Source of the DNA: Betaproteobacteria bacterium
GTDB lineage: Bacteria; Pseudomonadota; Gammaproteobacteria; Burkholderiales; CAIKXV01
Assembly: GCA_021298815.1 (NCBI GenBank)
Contig: JAJTHE010000043.1
Coordinates: 1 to 64,000 of the forward strand
Length of the DNA: 64,000 nt
Direction: 5' to 3'
How positions within the stretch are numbered: position 1 is the first letter of the stretch; each line of letters begins with the position of its first letter. The translations under genes were made by a program, and so were the position numbers. The notes beneath the pieces are model-generated. The model saw nothing but the letters and a program-made list of their open reading frames with translations. It was not told the DNA's origin and searched no databases. This document shows positions 1-8,845 of the stretch, piece by piece.

Positions 1-81
1 CTCGGCGTGTGCCGGGTCGGCGACCGGGTGAACCTGGAGATCGACCTGCTCGCGCGCTATGTCGAGCGCCTTCGCGCCTGA
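1..81 (+). CDS. ribE: Riboflavin synthase alpha subunit, C-terminal end (partial)
   Basis: The window opens inside a reading frame that gives 26 residues and stops with TGA at 79-81. The visible peptide contains VGDRVNLEIDLLARYVERL, which matches the conserved C-terminal end of riboflavin synthase (lumazine dismutation to riboflavin). The family usually runs about 200 residues, so nearly all of the protein lies off the left edge. ribB at 895 and ribH at 2123 support this as a riboflavin locus, although an AIM24-family gene is inserted between them. Confidence 0.8.
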   Translation, partial: LGVCRVGDRVNLEIDLLARYVERLRA

Positions 82-117
82 CCGATCCACCGCCCTAGTG
101 AACGCAGGAGAGCCAGC

Positions 118-813
118 ATGACGATCCGTACCATCGAGGACTTCCTGGCCGGCAGCGGCCAGCGCGACGCGACGCAGGAACCGTTCGAGCTCGAGAACCC
201 GCACCTGCTCGAGGTGCGCCTGCGCGGCGTCGCCTGGGCCAAGGCCGGGTCGATGGTCGCCTACACCGGCGGCGTGAAGTTCCGCCGCGAGGGCGTGCTC
301 GAACAGGGGCTTGGGAACCTGCTCAAGAAGGCGGTCAGCGGCGAGGGCGCGCAGCTGATGAAGATGGAGGGGCAGGGCCGGGTCTGGCTCGCGGACGGTG
401 GCAAGAAGATCAACCTGCTGCGGCTCCAGGGCGAGGCGATCTGCGTCAACGGCAACGACGTGCTGGCCTTCGAGCAGGGTATCGAGAACAGGATCACCAT
501 GATGCGCAAGGTCGCGGGCATGATGGCCGGCGGCCTGTTCAACATCCGCCTGTCCGGGCACGGCCTGGTCGCGATCGGCTCGCACTACGAGCCGCTGACC
601 CTGAAGGTGAGCCCGCGCCGGCCGGTCTACACGGATCCCAATGCCACCGTCGCCTGGTCGGGCGGGCTGGAACCGGATTTCGTCACCGACCTCACCCTAG
701 GCAGCCTGGTCGGGCGCACCTCCGGGGAGAGCCTGCAGATGAAGTTCGCGGGCGATGGATGGGTGGTGGTGCAGCCCTACGAGGAGGGGGCGGCGGCGCG
801 CGCGGGGGGGTGA
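118..813 (+). CDS. AIM24 family protein
   Basis: A 231-residue protein resembling the AIM24/TIGR00266 family, a beta-sandwich fold found in bacteria and in yeast mitochondria, where Aim24 affects inner-membrane organisation. Its bacterial role is not established. The sequence has the repeated short beta-strand and glycine-turn texture of the family (AWAKAGSMVAYTG, VNGNDVLAFEQGIE, FNIRLSGHGLVAIGSHYEPL). There is no signal peptide or membrane segment, so it is probably cytoplasmic. The start is well supported by AGGAG at 106-110, 7 nt before ATG. It sits between two riboflavin genes and is probably co-transcribed with ribE, but nothing in the sequence ties it to flavin synthesis. Confidence 0.8.
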   Translation: MTIRTIEDFLAGSGQRDATQEPFELENPHLLEVRLRGVAWAKAGSMVAYTGGVKFRREGVLEQGLGNLLKKAVSGEGAQLMKMEGQGRVWLADGGKKINLLRLQGEAICVNGNDVLAFEQGIENRITMMRKVAGMMAGGLFNIRLSGHGLVAIGSHYEPLTLKVSPRRPVYTDPNATVAWSGGLEPDFVTDLTLGSLVGRTSGESLQMKFAGDGWVVVQPYEEGAAARAGG

Positions 814-894
814 AGCCCGGGCGGACGCGATTCGCGTGCCCAGGGCGCCGATCCGGGCGATAATCGGAGGTTGCCCAGCCTGGACCGCCGCCCA

Positions 895-2037
895 ATGCCG
901 ATCGCCAGTACCCCCGAGATCATCGACGAGATCCGCGCCGGACGCATGGTCGTGCTCGTCGACGAGGAAGACCGCGAGAACGAGGGCGACCTCGTGATGG
1001 CCGCCGAGTTCGTCACGCCCGAGGCGATAAACTTCATGGCCAAGCATGGCCGCGGCCTGATCTGCCTCACGCTGACCGAGGACCGCTGCCGGCAGCTCGA
1101 CCTGCCGTTGATGGTGCGCGACAACCGCTCGCCGATGGGCACCAACTTCACGATGTCGATCGAGGCCGCCGAGGGCGTGACCACCGGCATCTCGGCGCAC
1201 GACCGCGCGCATACGGTGCGCACCGCGGTGCGCGCGGATGCCTCGCCAGCCGACCTGGTGCAGCCCGGCCACATCTTCCCGCTGCGCGCGCAGCCCGGCG
1301 GCGTGCTGGTGCGCGCCGGGCATACCGAGGCCGGCTGCGACCTCGCGTACCTCGCCGGCGTGCTGCCGGCCTCGGTGATCTGCGAGATCCTGAAGGACGA
1401 CGGCACGATGGCGCGGCTGCCCGACCTGCTGGTGTTCGCCGAGGCGCACGGCCTGAAGGTGGGCACCATCGCCGACCTGATCCAGTACCGCAGCCGCACC
1501 GAGTCGCTGATCGAGCGCGCCGGCGAGCGCGACATCGACACGCCGTACGGCACGTTCCGGCTGATCACCTTCCGCGACCGGCTGGCCACCGCAACCCACC
1601 TCGCGCTGGTGCACGGCACGCCGCGCCCCGACGAAGAGGTGCTGGTGCGCGTGCACGAGCCGATATCGATCGTCGACCTGCTCGACGCCGGCAGCGCGAC
1701 CCATTCGTGGAACGTGCATGCCGCGATGCAGGCGGTGGTCAAGGCCGGCTGCGGCGCGATCGTGCTGCTGCACCGTCCCGAGATGCCCGACCAGTTGCTG
1801 GAACGCGCGACCCGCGCCGGGCCGGCGCCGCGGCGCGGCCGCATGGACCTGCGCGACTACGGTATCGGTGCGCAGATCATCCGGCAGCTCGGCATCACCC
1901 GCATGCGCGTGCTGGCGCAACCGCGGCGCATGCCGAGCATGACCGGCTTCGACCTCGAGGTGACCGGCTACCTGCTGCCCGAGGGACCGGTCCCGCTCGC
2001 CGACCTCGCAGGCCATCCCAACCTCCCTACGCGCTGA
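895..2037 (+). CDS. ribB: 3,4-dihydroxy-2-butanone-4-phosphate synthase with degenerate GTP cyclohydrolase II domain (RibBX type)
   Basis: A 380-residue hybrid. Residues about 1-205 are DHBP synthase (ribulose 5-phosphate to DHBP plus formate), with the acidic [11 protein letters not shown] loop and the [11 protein letters not shown] motif. The C-terminal half has the overall GTP-cyclohydrolase-II fold pattern but lacks all three zinc-binding cysteines of RibA: the region that should read CLTGD...RCDCG is [19 protein letters not shown]. Cyclohydrolase activity is therefore unlikely and a separate RibA is expected elsewhere in the genome. The ATG at 895 fits the usual family N-terminus. An upstream in-frame TTG at 871 directly abuts GGAGG and is spaced too tightly to be used. 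A weak GATAAT at 859-864 could be a -10 element. Confidence 0.93.
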   Translation: MPIASTPEIIDEIRAGRMVVLVDEEDRENEGDLVMAAEFVTPEAINFMAKHGRGLICLTLTEDRCRQLDLPLMVRDNRSPMGTNFTMSIEAAEGVTTGISAHDRAHTVRTAVRADASPADLVQPGHIFPLRAQPGGVLVRAGHTEAGCDLAYLAGVLPASVICEILKDDGTMARLPDLLVFAEAHGLKVGTIADLIQYRSRTESLIERAGERDIDTPYGTFRLITFRDRLATATHLALVHGTPRPDEEVLVRVHEPISIVDLLDAGSATHSWNVHAAMQAVVKAGCGAIVLLHRPEMPDQLLERATRAGPAPRRGRMDLRDYGIGAQIIRQLGITRMRVLAQPRRMPSMTGFDLEVTGYLLPEGPVPLADLAGHPNLPTR

Positions 2038-2122
2038 TCCCTGCAACGGCGCCGCCCGCGCGCCCGATTCCACGTGCCGGTGCCCGCCGGCGCCGGCAGG
2101 GCCGATTCCAAGGACGTATCCG

Positions 2123-2611
2123 ATGACCGCCAGACCCGTGCTTGCCCGCAACGACTTCGCGCCCGACCTCGATGGTGCCGCGCTGCGCATCGGCATCGTG
2201 CAGGGGCGCTTCAACGAATCGATCGGCGCGGCGGAGCTCACCGCCTGCCGTGCCGAGCTCGAACGCCTCGGCGTGCGCCCGGCCTGCATCGTCCATTGCA
2301 CGGTGCCCGGCGCGCTCGAGATCCCGCTGGTGCTGCAGAAGCTCGCGCAGACCGGCCGCTTCGATGCGCTGATCGCGCTTGGCGCGGTGATCCGCGGCGA
2401 GACCTACCATTTCGAGGTGGTGTCCAACGAGGCCTGCGCCGGCGCCTCCAGCGTCGCGCTCGACACCGGCGTGCCGGTGGCCAACGGCATCCTGACCACC
2501 AACACCGACGAGCAGGCGGAGGTGCGTGCCGCCGAGAAGGGACGCGACTGCGCGCGTGCCGCGGTCGAGATGGCCAACCTGCTCAGAAGCATCGACGATG
2601 CCGCGCGCTGA
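2123..2611 (+). CDS. ribH: 6,7-dimethyl-8-ribityllumazine synthase
   Basis: 162 residues, normal family length. It condenses DHBP with 5-amino-6-ribitylaminouracil to make lumazine, the penultimate step of riboflavin synthesis, and forms icosahedral or pentameric assemblies. Diagnostic segments are [12 protein letters not shown] near the N-terminus, [29 protein letters not shown] with the catalytic His, and [20 protein letters not shown] at 2110-2114 lies 8 nt before the ATG. It follows ribB by 85 bp, and its stop overlaps the nusB start by 14 bp, implying one transcript with translational coupling. Confidence 0.96.
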   Translation: MTARPVLARNDFAPDLDGAALRIGIVQGRFNESIGAAELTACRAELERLGVRPACIVHCTVPGALEIPLVLQKLAQTGRFDALIALGAVIRGETYHFEVVSNEACAGASSVALDTGVPVANGILTTNTDEQAEVRAAEKGRDCARAAVEMANLLRSIDDAAR

Positions 2612-3098
2612 GCGCCGGCCGGGCAGCGCCGGCCCCGGCAAGGCACGGATCGCCCGCCACAAGGCACGCGAGTTCGCGGTTCAGGGCGTCTACCAGTGGC
2701 TGGTCGCGGGTGGCGAGCCGTGGGACATCATTCGCCACCTGCGCGAGTCCGACGACTACGAAGCGGCCGATGCCGCCTTCGTCGAGCGGCTGGTGTCCGG
2801 CGCGATCGCCGATGCGGATGAATTGTCGGCGTGGATGCAACCTTTCCTCGACCGGCCGGTCAATGCATTGAGCCCGGTCGAACGCGCGATCCTGATGCTG
2901 GCCGGCTTCGAACTGCGCACCGCGCCCGAAGCCGAGTTCGGCGCACCTTACCGGGTGGTGATCAACGAGGCGGTCGAACTGGCCAAGCTGTTCGGGGGCA
3001 CCGACGGCCACAAGTACGTGAACGGCGTGGTCGACAAGCTGGCCGGCGCGGTGCGGGCCGACGAACGGGCACAGCCGGGCGGCCGGCCGGTGCAGTGA
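2598..3098 (+). CDS. nusB: Transcription antitermination factor NusB
   Basis: 166 residues. NusB binds boxA RNA together with NusE (S10) and supports rRNA antitermination. The N-terminal helix [20 protein letters not shown] and the C-terminal pattern [32 protein letters not shown] are typical. The ATG at 2598 lies inside the 3' end of ribH, and the 14-bp overlap indicates coupled translation. The first 15 or so residues are a basic, Gly/Pro/Ala-rich extension ahead of the conserved core. The ribH-nusB pairing is widespread in proteobacteria. Confidence 0.95.
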   Translation: MPRAERRPGSAGPGKARIARHKAREFAVQGVYQWLVAGGEPWDIIRHLRESDDYEAADAAFVERLVSGAIADADELSAWMQPFLDRPVNALSPVERAILMLAGFELRTAPEAEFGAPYRVVINEAVELAKLFGGTDGHKYVNGVVDKLAGAVRADERAQPGGRPVQ

Positions 3099-3126
3099 TA
3101 CCCGACACAGAACGCTGGAGCGGAAG

Positions 3127-3420
3127 ATGCTTTCGATAAAGGTCCGGATTTACCTGTTCTACGTCGCGGCGGTGGCCTTCGTCTCGATCGGCATGTGGCT
3201 GATCGGTGCCGGACTGTTCAGCACCGGCGGCTTCACCGCGCTGGTGGTCGGCGGACTGATGTTCGCCACCGGCGTGGTCGACTTCGCGATGGGACGCTAC
3301 CTGCAGCGGCTCTACCTGCAGCCGGCTGGGCAGCAGGGCGGACAGCCGGCCGCGTCGCCGGCGGACGGCGGCGCCGGATCGCCAGGCGCGGGATCGCCGG
3401 GCGGCGGCAGCGCGGCCTGA
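3127..3420 (+). CDS. Small two-helix membrane protein, unknown function
   Basis: 97 residues with two predicted transmembrane segments, about residues 8-31 and 34-54, joined by a short Gly-rich turn. A cytoplasmic-looking tail after residue 65 is dominated by Gly, Pro, Ala, Ser and Gln. I do not recognise the family. It lies between nusB and thiL with only 28 bp and 2 bp on either side, so it is almost certainly in the same operon. GGAG occurs a few bases before the ATG. The low-complexity tail explains why the same DNA gives long open frames on other strands. Confidence 0.7.
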   Translation: MLSIKVRIYLFYVAAVAFVSIGMWLIGAGLFSTGGFTALVVGGLMFATGVVDFAMGRYLQRLYLQPAGQQGGQPAASPADGGAGSPGAGSPGGGSAA

Positions 3421-3422
3421 CG

Positions 3423-4403
3423 ATGCCGGGCGGGGGGCAGGCCGGCGGCGAGTTCTCCCTGATCGCCCGGTACTTCACCTGGCCCACCCCGTCGGCCGAC
3501 CTGGGGGTCGGCGACGATGCCGCGCTGCTGCGGGTCGCGCCCGGCATGCAGCTCGCCGTGTCCACCGATCTGCTGGTCGAGGGCACCCACTTCCTGGCGG
3601 GAACCGATCCTGGCCGCCTCGGGCACAAGGCGCTGGCGGTGAACCTGTCCGACATGGCGGCGATGGGCGCGCGGCCGCGCTGGGCGACGCTGGCCCTGTC
3701 CCTGCCGTCGGCTGACGACCGGTGGCTGGACGCGTTTTCGGGGGGCCTGCGTGCGCTCGCCGGCCGGCATGGCACCGAACTGGTCGGCGGCGACACCACC
3801 CGCGGGCCGCTGTCGCTGTGCGTGACCATCCTCGGCGAGGTGCCGGCTGGGCAGGCATTGCGGCGTGATGGGGCGTGCGCGGGCGACGAGGTGTGGGTGT
3901 CGGGCACGCTGGGCGACGCGGCGATCGGCCTGGCCCTGCTCACCGGCGCCCGCGCGCCGGCGCTCGATGCCGCCGCCGCGGCCGCCTGCATCGAGCGACT
4001 GGAGGCGCCGCAGCCGCGGGTCGCGCTCGGGCTGGCATTGCGCGGGATCGCCAGCGCCGCGCTCGATGTCTCCGACGGCTTCGCGGCCGACCTCGGGCAC
4101 ATCCTCGAGCGGTCGGGGGTCGGTGCATGCGTCGAGGTCGCTCGCCTGCCGGCCTCGGCCGCGCTGGCGCCGTTCGCCGACGACCCGGCGGTGCGCGAGG
4201 CCCTGCTCGGGGGCGGCGACGACTACGAACTGTGCTTCACTGCGCCGGCGGCGGCCGCCGCCGACGTCGTGCGCGCCGCCGCACAGGCGGGCGTGCTGGT
4301 CACCCGGGTGGGGCGGATCGTCCCCGGTGCCGGCCTCGCCCTCGTGGACGAGGACGGCCGCGAACTGCCGCCGGCCCGGCGCGGATTCGATCATTTTGGC
4401 TGA
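3423..4403 (+). CDS. thiL: Thiamine-monophosphate kinase
   Basis: 326 residues, usual ThiL length. It phosphorylates thiamine monophosphate to the active cofactor thiamine pyrophosphate. Family landmarks are the N-terminal GEFSLIARYF, the Mg/ATP-binding VGDDAALL and STDLLVEGTHF, the NLSDMAAMGARP signature, GGDTTRG, and DVSDGFAADLGHIL followed by GGGDDYELCFT. The ATG at 3423 starts 2 bp after the previous stop. The 3' end overlaps the proposed pgpA start. The order nusB-thiL-pgpA is conserved in many betaproteobacteria. Confidence 0.95.
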   Translation: MPGGGQAGGEFSLIARYFTWPTPSADLGVGDDAALLRVAPGMQLAVSTDLLVEGTHFLAGTDPGRLGHKALAVNLSDMAAMGARPRWATLALSLPSADDRWLDAFSGGLRALAGRHGTELVGGDTTRGPLSLCVTILGEVPAGQALRRDGACAGDEVWVSGTLGDAAIGLALLTGARAPALDAAAAAACIERLEAPQPRVALGLALRGIASAALDVSDGFAADLGHILERSGVGACVEVARLPASAALAPFADDPAVREALLGGGDDYELCFTAPAAAAADVVRAAAQAGVLVTRVGRIVPGAGLALVDEDGRELPPARRGFDHFG

Positions 4404-4971
4404 GCCGTCCGGCACCGGCGGCCCTCCGGCCGACGATCCGGCGCGCACGGAGGCGCCGGGTGCGGCACCGGCGCCGCAGGGACGCACGGCGCGCCGCGCG
4501 GATGCGCTCTGGGTGTTCACCACGCCGGCGGCATTCATCGCCTTCGGCGCCGGCAGCGGGCTGGCACCGCGCGGGCCCGGCACCGCAGGCACGCTCGCCG
4601 CGTTCCCGCTGCACCTGCTGCTGGTCTGGCTGCTGCCGCCGGTTGCGCACCTGGCGGCGATCGGCCTGCTGTTCCTGGTCGGCATCTGGGCCTGCGCCGC
4701 CGCCGCCCGCGACCTCGGCAGCGAAGATCCGGGCGGCATCGTGATCGACGAGGTGGTGGCCTTCCTGCTGGTGCTGTGGTGGGTGCCCGCGACAGCGCCG
4801 GCATGGATCGCCGCGTTCGCGCTGTTCCGGCTGTTCGACATCTGGAAGCCGCAGCCGATCCGCTGGTTCGACCGCAACCTGAAGGGGGGCTTCGGCGTGA
4901 TGTTCGACGACCTGCTCGCGGCGGCGGCGACATTGATTGTGTTCGCCATCCCCGCTATCGTCGGCGCATGA
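4396..4971 (+). CDS. pgpA: Phosphatidylglycerophosphatase A
   Basis: About 191 residues. It dephosphorylates phosphatidylglycerol phosphate at the inner membrane. The PgpA core is clear: GSGLAPRGPGTAGTLAAFPL, the metal/active-site stretch IVIDEVVAFLL, FRLFDIWKPQPIRWFD and GGFGVMFDDLLA, with several membrane helices between. The start is uncertain. No ATG fits, and TTG at 4396, overlapping the last 8 bp of thiL, is the most economical choice; it leaves a Pro/Ala-rich N-terminal extension of about 35 residues. GTG at 4513 would remove that extension. The stop overlaps the pncC start as ATGA. Confidence 0.9.
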   Translation: MAEPSGTGGPPADDPARTEAPGAAPAPQGRTARRADALWVFTTPAAFIAFGAGSGLAPRGPGTAGTLAAFPLHLLLVWLLPPVAHLAAIGLLFLVGIWACAAAARDLGSEDPGGIVIDEVVAFLLVLWWVPATAPAWIAAFALFRLFDIWKPQPIRWFDRNLKGGFGVMFDDLLAAAATLIVFAIPAIVGA

Positions 4972-5465
4972 GCACCGAAGATCCCCTCCTGTACCAGCTG
5001 TCCGAGAACGTCGGGCGTACCCTGTCGTCACGCGGCCTGATGCTGGCCACCGCCGAGTCCTGCACCGGCGGCTGGGTGGGGCAGGTGCTGACCATGATCC
5101 CCGGCAGTTCCGAATGGTACGAGCGGGGGTTCGTCACCTATACCTACCTGTCGAAGATGGAGATGCTCGGCGTCGCCGCCGGCACGCTCGAGGCGTTCGG
5201 CGCAGTGAGCGAGCGGACCGCAGCCGAGATGTCGCGCGGCGCGCTCGAGCGCAGCCATGCGCAGGTGGCGCTGTCGATCACCGGCGTGGCCGGGCCCGGC
5301 GGCGGCACCCCGGACAAGCCGGTCGGCACGGTCTGCTTCGGCTGGTCGTTCCTCGACGGGCGAAACCGCACCGAGACGATCTGCTTTCCGGGCGACCGCG
5401 ACGCGGTGCGCCGACAGTCGGTCCATCACACGCTCACCCGGCTGCTCGACCAGCTGCTTGCCTGA
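4968..5465 (+). CDS. pncC: Nicotinamide-nucleotide amidase, CinA C-terminal type
   Basis: 165 residues, the stand-alone form of the CinA C-terminal domain. It hydrolyses nicotinamide mononucleotide to nicotinate mononucleotide in pyridine-nucleotide salvage. Motifs are TAESCTGGWVG near residue 25, a YTYLSKMEMLGV region, SITGVAGPGGGTPDKPVGTV and RRQSVHHTLTRLLDQL. It begins at ATG 4968, overlapping the pgpA stop by 4 bp, so it is translationally coupled. Full-length CinA has an additional N-terminal molybdopterin-binding-like domain, which is absent here. Confidence 0.93.
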   Translation: MSTEDPLLYQLSENVGRTLSSRGLMLATAESCTGGWVGQVLTMIPGSSEWYERGFVTYTYLSKMEMLGVAAGTLEAFGAVSERTAAEMSRGALERSHAQVALSITGVAGPGGGTPDKPVGTVCFGWSFLDGRNRTETICFPGDRDAVRRQSVHHTLTRLLDQLLA

Positions 5466-5479
5466 GGAACACGGACACC

Positions 5480-6388
5480 ATGGCAGTCTCCCCGCGGCCG
5501 GACGAATCCGGTGCCCTGAAACCCCAGCAGCGGTTCGACTACTCGGCGATCGTCGATCGCCCGAAGCTGAAGCTGCCGAAAGGCGTGCGGCTAATTGTCT
5601 GGCCGGTGGTCAACATCGAGGAATGGAGCATCGACCGGCCGATGCCGCGCGGGGTATCCAATGCACCCGGCGGACAGGCGAGCGTCCCCGACACCCAGAA
5701 CTGGGGCTGGCACGAGTACGGCATGCGGGTCGGCTTCTGGCGCCTGGTCGAGTCGCTGGCGAAGCACCGCATCCGGCCGACGCTGTCGATCAACGCCAGG
5801 GTGTGCGAGACCCGGCCACGGGTCGCGCAGGCGGCGCTCGACGCCGGCTGGGAGTTCATGGCGCACTGCTACGAGCAGATGCCGATCCAGGCGGTGGCCG
5901 ACCAGCCGGCGATGATGCGGCAGACGATCGAGGTGCTGCAGAAGTTCACCGGCCGCCGCCCGACCGGCTGGCTCGGGCCGGGACGCGGCCAGACCTGGGC
6001 TACGCCCGACCACATGGCGGCCAACGGCTTCACCTGGTTCGGCGACTGGGTGATGGACGACCAGCCGTTCTGGGTGAAGACCGCGACGAAGCCGCTGCTG
6101 TCGATCCCGTACTCGGTCGAGCTCAACGACATCACGATCATGCTGACCGGCCTGCACGAGTCCGACGCGATGCTCAAGCGGGCGAAGGACGCGTTCGACC
6201 AAGTCTACCGCGAGTCGGCGAAGCAGCCACGCGTGCTGTCCTTCGGCGTGCATCCCTATATCTCGGGTGCCGCGCACCGGGCGAAGTACTTCGACGCGAT
6301 GCTGCGCTACTTCCGCAGCCACAAGGACGTCGTGTTCTGGCAGGGCGAGCAGATCTTCGACTGGTTCAGCGGGCAGGTGAAGCCCTGA
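5480..6388 (+). CDS. Polysaccharide deacetylase-family protein (PuuE-like)
   Basis: 302 residues with a NodB/polysaccharide-deacetylase fold of the subgroup that includes the allantoinase PuuE. Visible features are FDYSAIVDRP at the N-terminus, the WPVVNIEEW strand where classic deacetylases carry catalytic Asp, EFMAHCYEQ with a candidate metal His, GWLGPGRGQTWATPD, WVMDDQPFWVKT, SIPYSVELND and the late FGVHPYISG. The substitution around the first motif argues against simple chitin deacetylation; an amide or ring hydrolase is possible. A paralogue with the same layout lies at 20805. There is no signal peptide, so it is cytoplasmic. It lies 14 bp after pncC and is the last gene before the terminator at 6407-6439. 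Confidence 0.8.
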   Translation: MAVSPRPDESGALKPQQRFDYSAIVDRPKLKLPKGVRLIVWPVVNIEEWSIDRPMPRGVSNAPGGQASVPDTQNWGWHEYGMRVGFWRLVESLAKHRIRPTLSINARVCETRPRVAQAALDAGWEFMAHCYEQMPIQAVADQPAMMRQTIEVLQKFTGRRPTGWLGPGRGQTWATPDHMAANGFTWFGDWVMDDQPFWVKTATKPLLSIPYSVELNDITIMLTGLHESDAMLKRAKDAFDQVYRESAKQPRVLSFGVHPYISGAAHRAKYFDAMLRYFRSHKDVVFWQGEQIFDWFSGQVKP

Positions 6389-6408
6389 CGGGCTGACGGG
6401 CTGACGGG
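6385..6408 (+). repeat. Three tandem copies of CTGACGGG
   Basis: The 8-bp unit CTGACGGG occurs three times head to tail (6385-6392, 6393-6400, 6401-6408). The first copy contains the TGA stop of the deacetylase gene, and the last runs into the left arm of the terminator. This looks like slippage amplification at the gene end. Confidence 0.85.
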
Positions 6409-6439
6409 CGGGCGCCCCGGGGCGCCCGCCGCTTTTTTT
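6407..6439 (+). terminator. Rho-independent terminator
   Basis: A perfect 12-bp inverted repeat (6407-6418 with 6419-6430; the innermost bases would form the loop) is followed by GC and a run of seven T. It closes the riboflavin-to-deacetylase transcript just ahead of the lexA promoter. Confidence 0.9.
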
Positions 6440-6449
6440 CACGCGGCGC

Positions 6450-6477
6450 TTGCATTCGAGGCTGGATACCGTATAAA
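6450..6477 (+). promoter_or_regulatory. Predicted lexA promoter
   Basis: TTGCAT at 6450-6455 and TATAAA at 6472-6477 are separated by 16 bp, a good sigma-70 arrangement. The expected transcription start is about 7-9 bp after the -10, which falls on or next to the lexA ATG at 6486. The mRNA would then be leaderless, and no Shine-Dalgarno sequence is present. Confidence 0.65.
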
Positions 6478-6487
6478 TTTACGGTAT
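6466..6487 (+). promoter_or_regulatory. LexA operator (SOS box variant)
   Basis: Perfect palindrome: ATACCGTA, 6-bp spacer TAAATT, TACGGTAT. It has the CTGT-N8-ACAG layout of the proteobacterial LexA box, but with symmetrical T-to-C and A-to-G changes (CCGT-N8-ACGG). It covers the -10 element and reaches into the lexA start codon, as expected for autorepression. Confidence 0.75.
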
Positions 6488-7085
6488 GGACGGTCTGACC
6501 CCACGCCAGCAGGAAATCCTCGACTTCATCCGCGGTTTCGTGGAGTCCGAGGGCATGCCCCCGACCCGGGCCGAACTCGCCCGCGCGTTCGGCTTCCGGT
6601 CGCCGGCCTCGGCCGAGGAGCACCTGCGCGCGCTCGAGAAGAAGGGCGCGATCACCCTGTCGGGGATGGCCCGCGGGTTGCGCCTGACCGAGCCCTCCGG
6701 GCTGCCGCTGGTCGGGCAGGTCGCGGCCGGTGCGCCGCTGCTCGCCACCGAGAACGTGGTCGGACACTACCCGGTCAATCCGAACCTGTTCAAGCTGCGT
6801 GCAGACTACCTGCTCAAGGTGCGCGGCTGGAGCATGCGCGACGCCGGCATCCTCGATGGCGACTGGCTGGTGGTGCACAAGGCCAGCGAGGCGCGCGACG
6901 GCCAGATCGTCGTCGCCCGCGTCGAGGACGACGTCACCGTGAAGCGGCTCAAACGCAAGGACGGCCGCGCCTACCTGATCGCCGAGAACCCCGAGTTCTC
7001 GCCGATCGTCATCGAACTCGCCCGCACGCCGCTCGTGATCGAAGGGATCGCGATCGGTGTCGTGCGTGACCTCAACGCAACCTGA
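6486..7085 (+). CDS. lexA: SOS repressor LexA
   Basis: 199 residues. The winged-helix DNA-binding domain occupies residues 1-70, with recognition region [14 protein letters not shown]. The self-cleavage site is Ala81-Gly82 in QVAAGAP, and the catalytic dyad is Ser116 (GWSMRDAG) and Lys153 (TVKRLKR). These match the LexA/S24 mechanism in which RecA filaments trigger autocleavage. The start at 6486 is fixed by the conserved LTPRQQEIL segment immediately after it. The recognition helix is close to that of E. coli, yet the upstream palindrome is CCGT-N8-ACGG. recA and recX follow on the same strand. Confidence 0.97.
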   Translation: MDGLTPRQQEILDFIRGFVESEGMPPTRAELARAFGFRSPASAEEHLRALEKKGAITLSGMARGLRLTEPSGLPLVGQVAAGAPLLATENVVGHYPVNPNLFKLRADYLLKVRGWSMRDAGILDGDWLVVHKASEARDGQIVVARVEDDVTVKRLKRKDGRAYLIAENPEFSPIVIELARTPLVIEGIAIGVVRDLNAT

Positions 7086-7173
7086 AGCCTCCGGAAAGTC
7101 TCCCGTCCGAAACGCACGTAATGCCCGCCAAAGCCCTTTTTCCCGTCAGAACACTACAGAAGAGGATGCGATA

Positions 7174-8238
<1,065 letters not shown>

Positions 8239-8297
8239 TCCCGCCCCTTCGCGCAGGGCTTCGTCTCCGACACCGACTCCGGCTCGCGGATTCCTCG

Positions 8298-8771
8298 TTG
8301 CCGCCTCGTCCACCGCTGTCGCTGCGCGGCCGGGCACTCGGCTACCTGGCACGTCGCGAGCACTCCCGGCTCGAACTCGAGACGAAGCTGCGCCGTTTTG
8401 CAGGCCCCGATGACGATATCGGGTCGCTGCTCGACGATTTCGTCGCCCGCGGCTGGCTGTCCGAACAGCGCCTGGTAGACCAGGTGGTCAACCACTCCCG
8501 GCGCTTTGGCGCCGCGCGGGTGCTGAACGACCTGCGCCGGCGCGGCGTGGACCCGGCCCTGGTCGGCGAGGCGGCACGACCGCTGCGCGAGGGCGAACTG
8601 GCGATCGCGCGCGAGGTCTGGCGGCGCAGGTTCGGGGCGGCACCGACCGATGCCAGCGATCGGATGCGGCAGATCCGTTTCCTGCGCAGCCGGGGATTCA
8701 GCGGGTCGACCATCGCCCGGGTACTGAAGGACGGTGCGATCGAAGACGAGCCGGACGACCCGTTCGACTGA
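8298..8771 (+). CDS. recX: Regulatory protein RecX
   Basis: 157 residues of tandem three-helix repeats typical of RecX, which caps RecA filaments and inhibits strand exchange. Recognisable segments are RALGYLARREHSRLELETKL, LLDDFVARGWLSEQRL, RFGAARVLNDLRRRGVD and RQIRFLRSRGFSGSTIARVL. The acidic tail ends in DEPDDPFD. The start is TTG at 8298, the only sensible initiation codon near the conserved core, with no obvious ribosome-binding site. It follows recA by 59 bp, the usual arrangement. Confidence 0.92.
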   Translation: MPPRPPLSLRGRALGYLARREHSRLELETKLRRFAGPDDDIGSLLDDFVARGWLSEQRLVDQVVNHSRRFGAARVLNDLRRRGVDPALVGEAARPLREGELAIAREVWRRRFGAAPTDASDRMRQIRFLRSRGFSGSTIARVLKDGAIEDEPDDPFD

Positions 8772-8845
8772 GTACAATCCATCGTCCGCTGCGCACCGTG
8801 TCGCGCTCCCGCCGCACGGGCCGGCTCCAGCCGGAGAATCGTACG

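Noticed and set aside
814-894. FMN riboswitch upstream of ribB
   Set aside because: The gap is only 81 bp and I find none of the conserved RFN segments such as the AGGG/GGTGAAATTCC-like core.
7086-7173. LexA box upstream of recA
   Set aside because: The closest match, CCGT and ACAG near 7144-7160, has a 9-bp spacer and unmatched halves.
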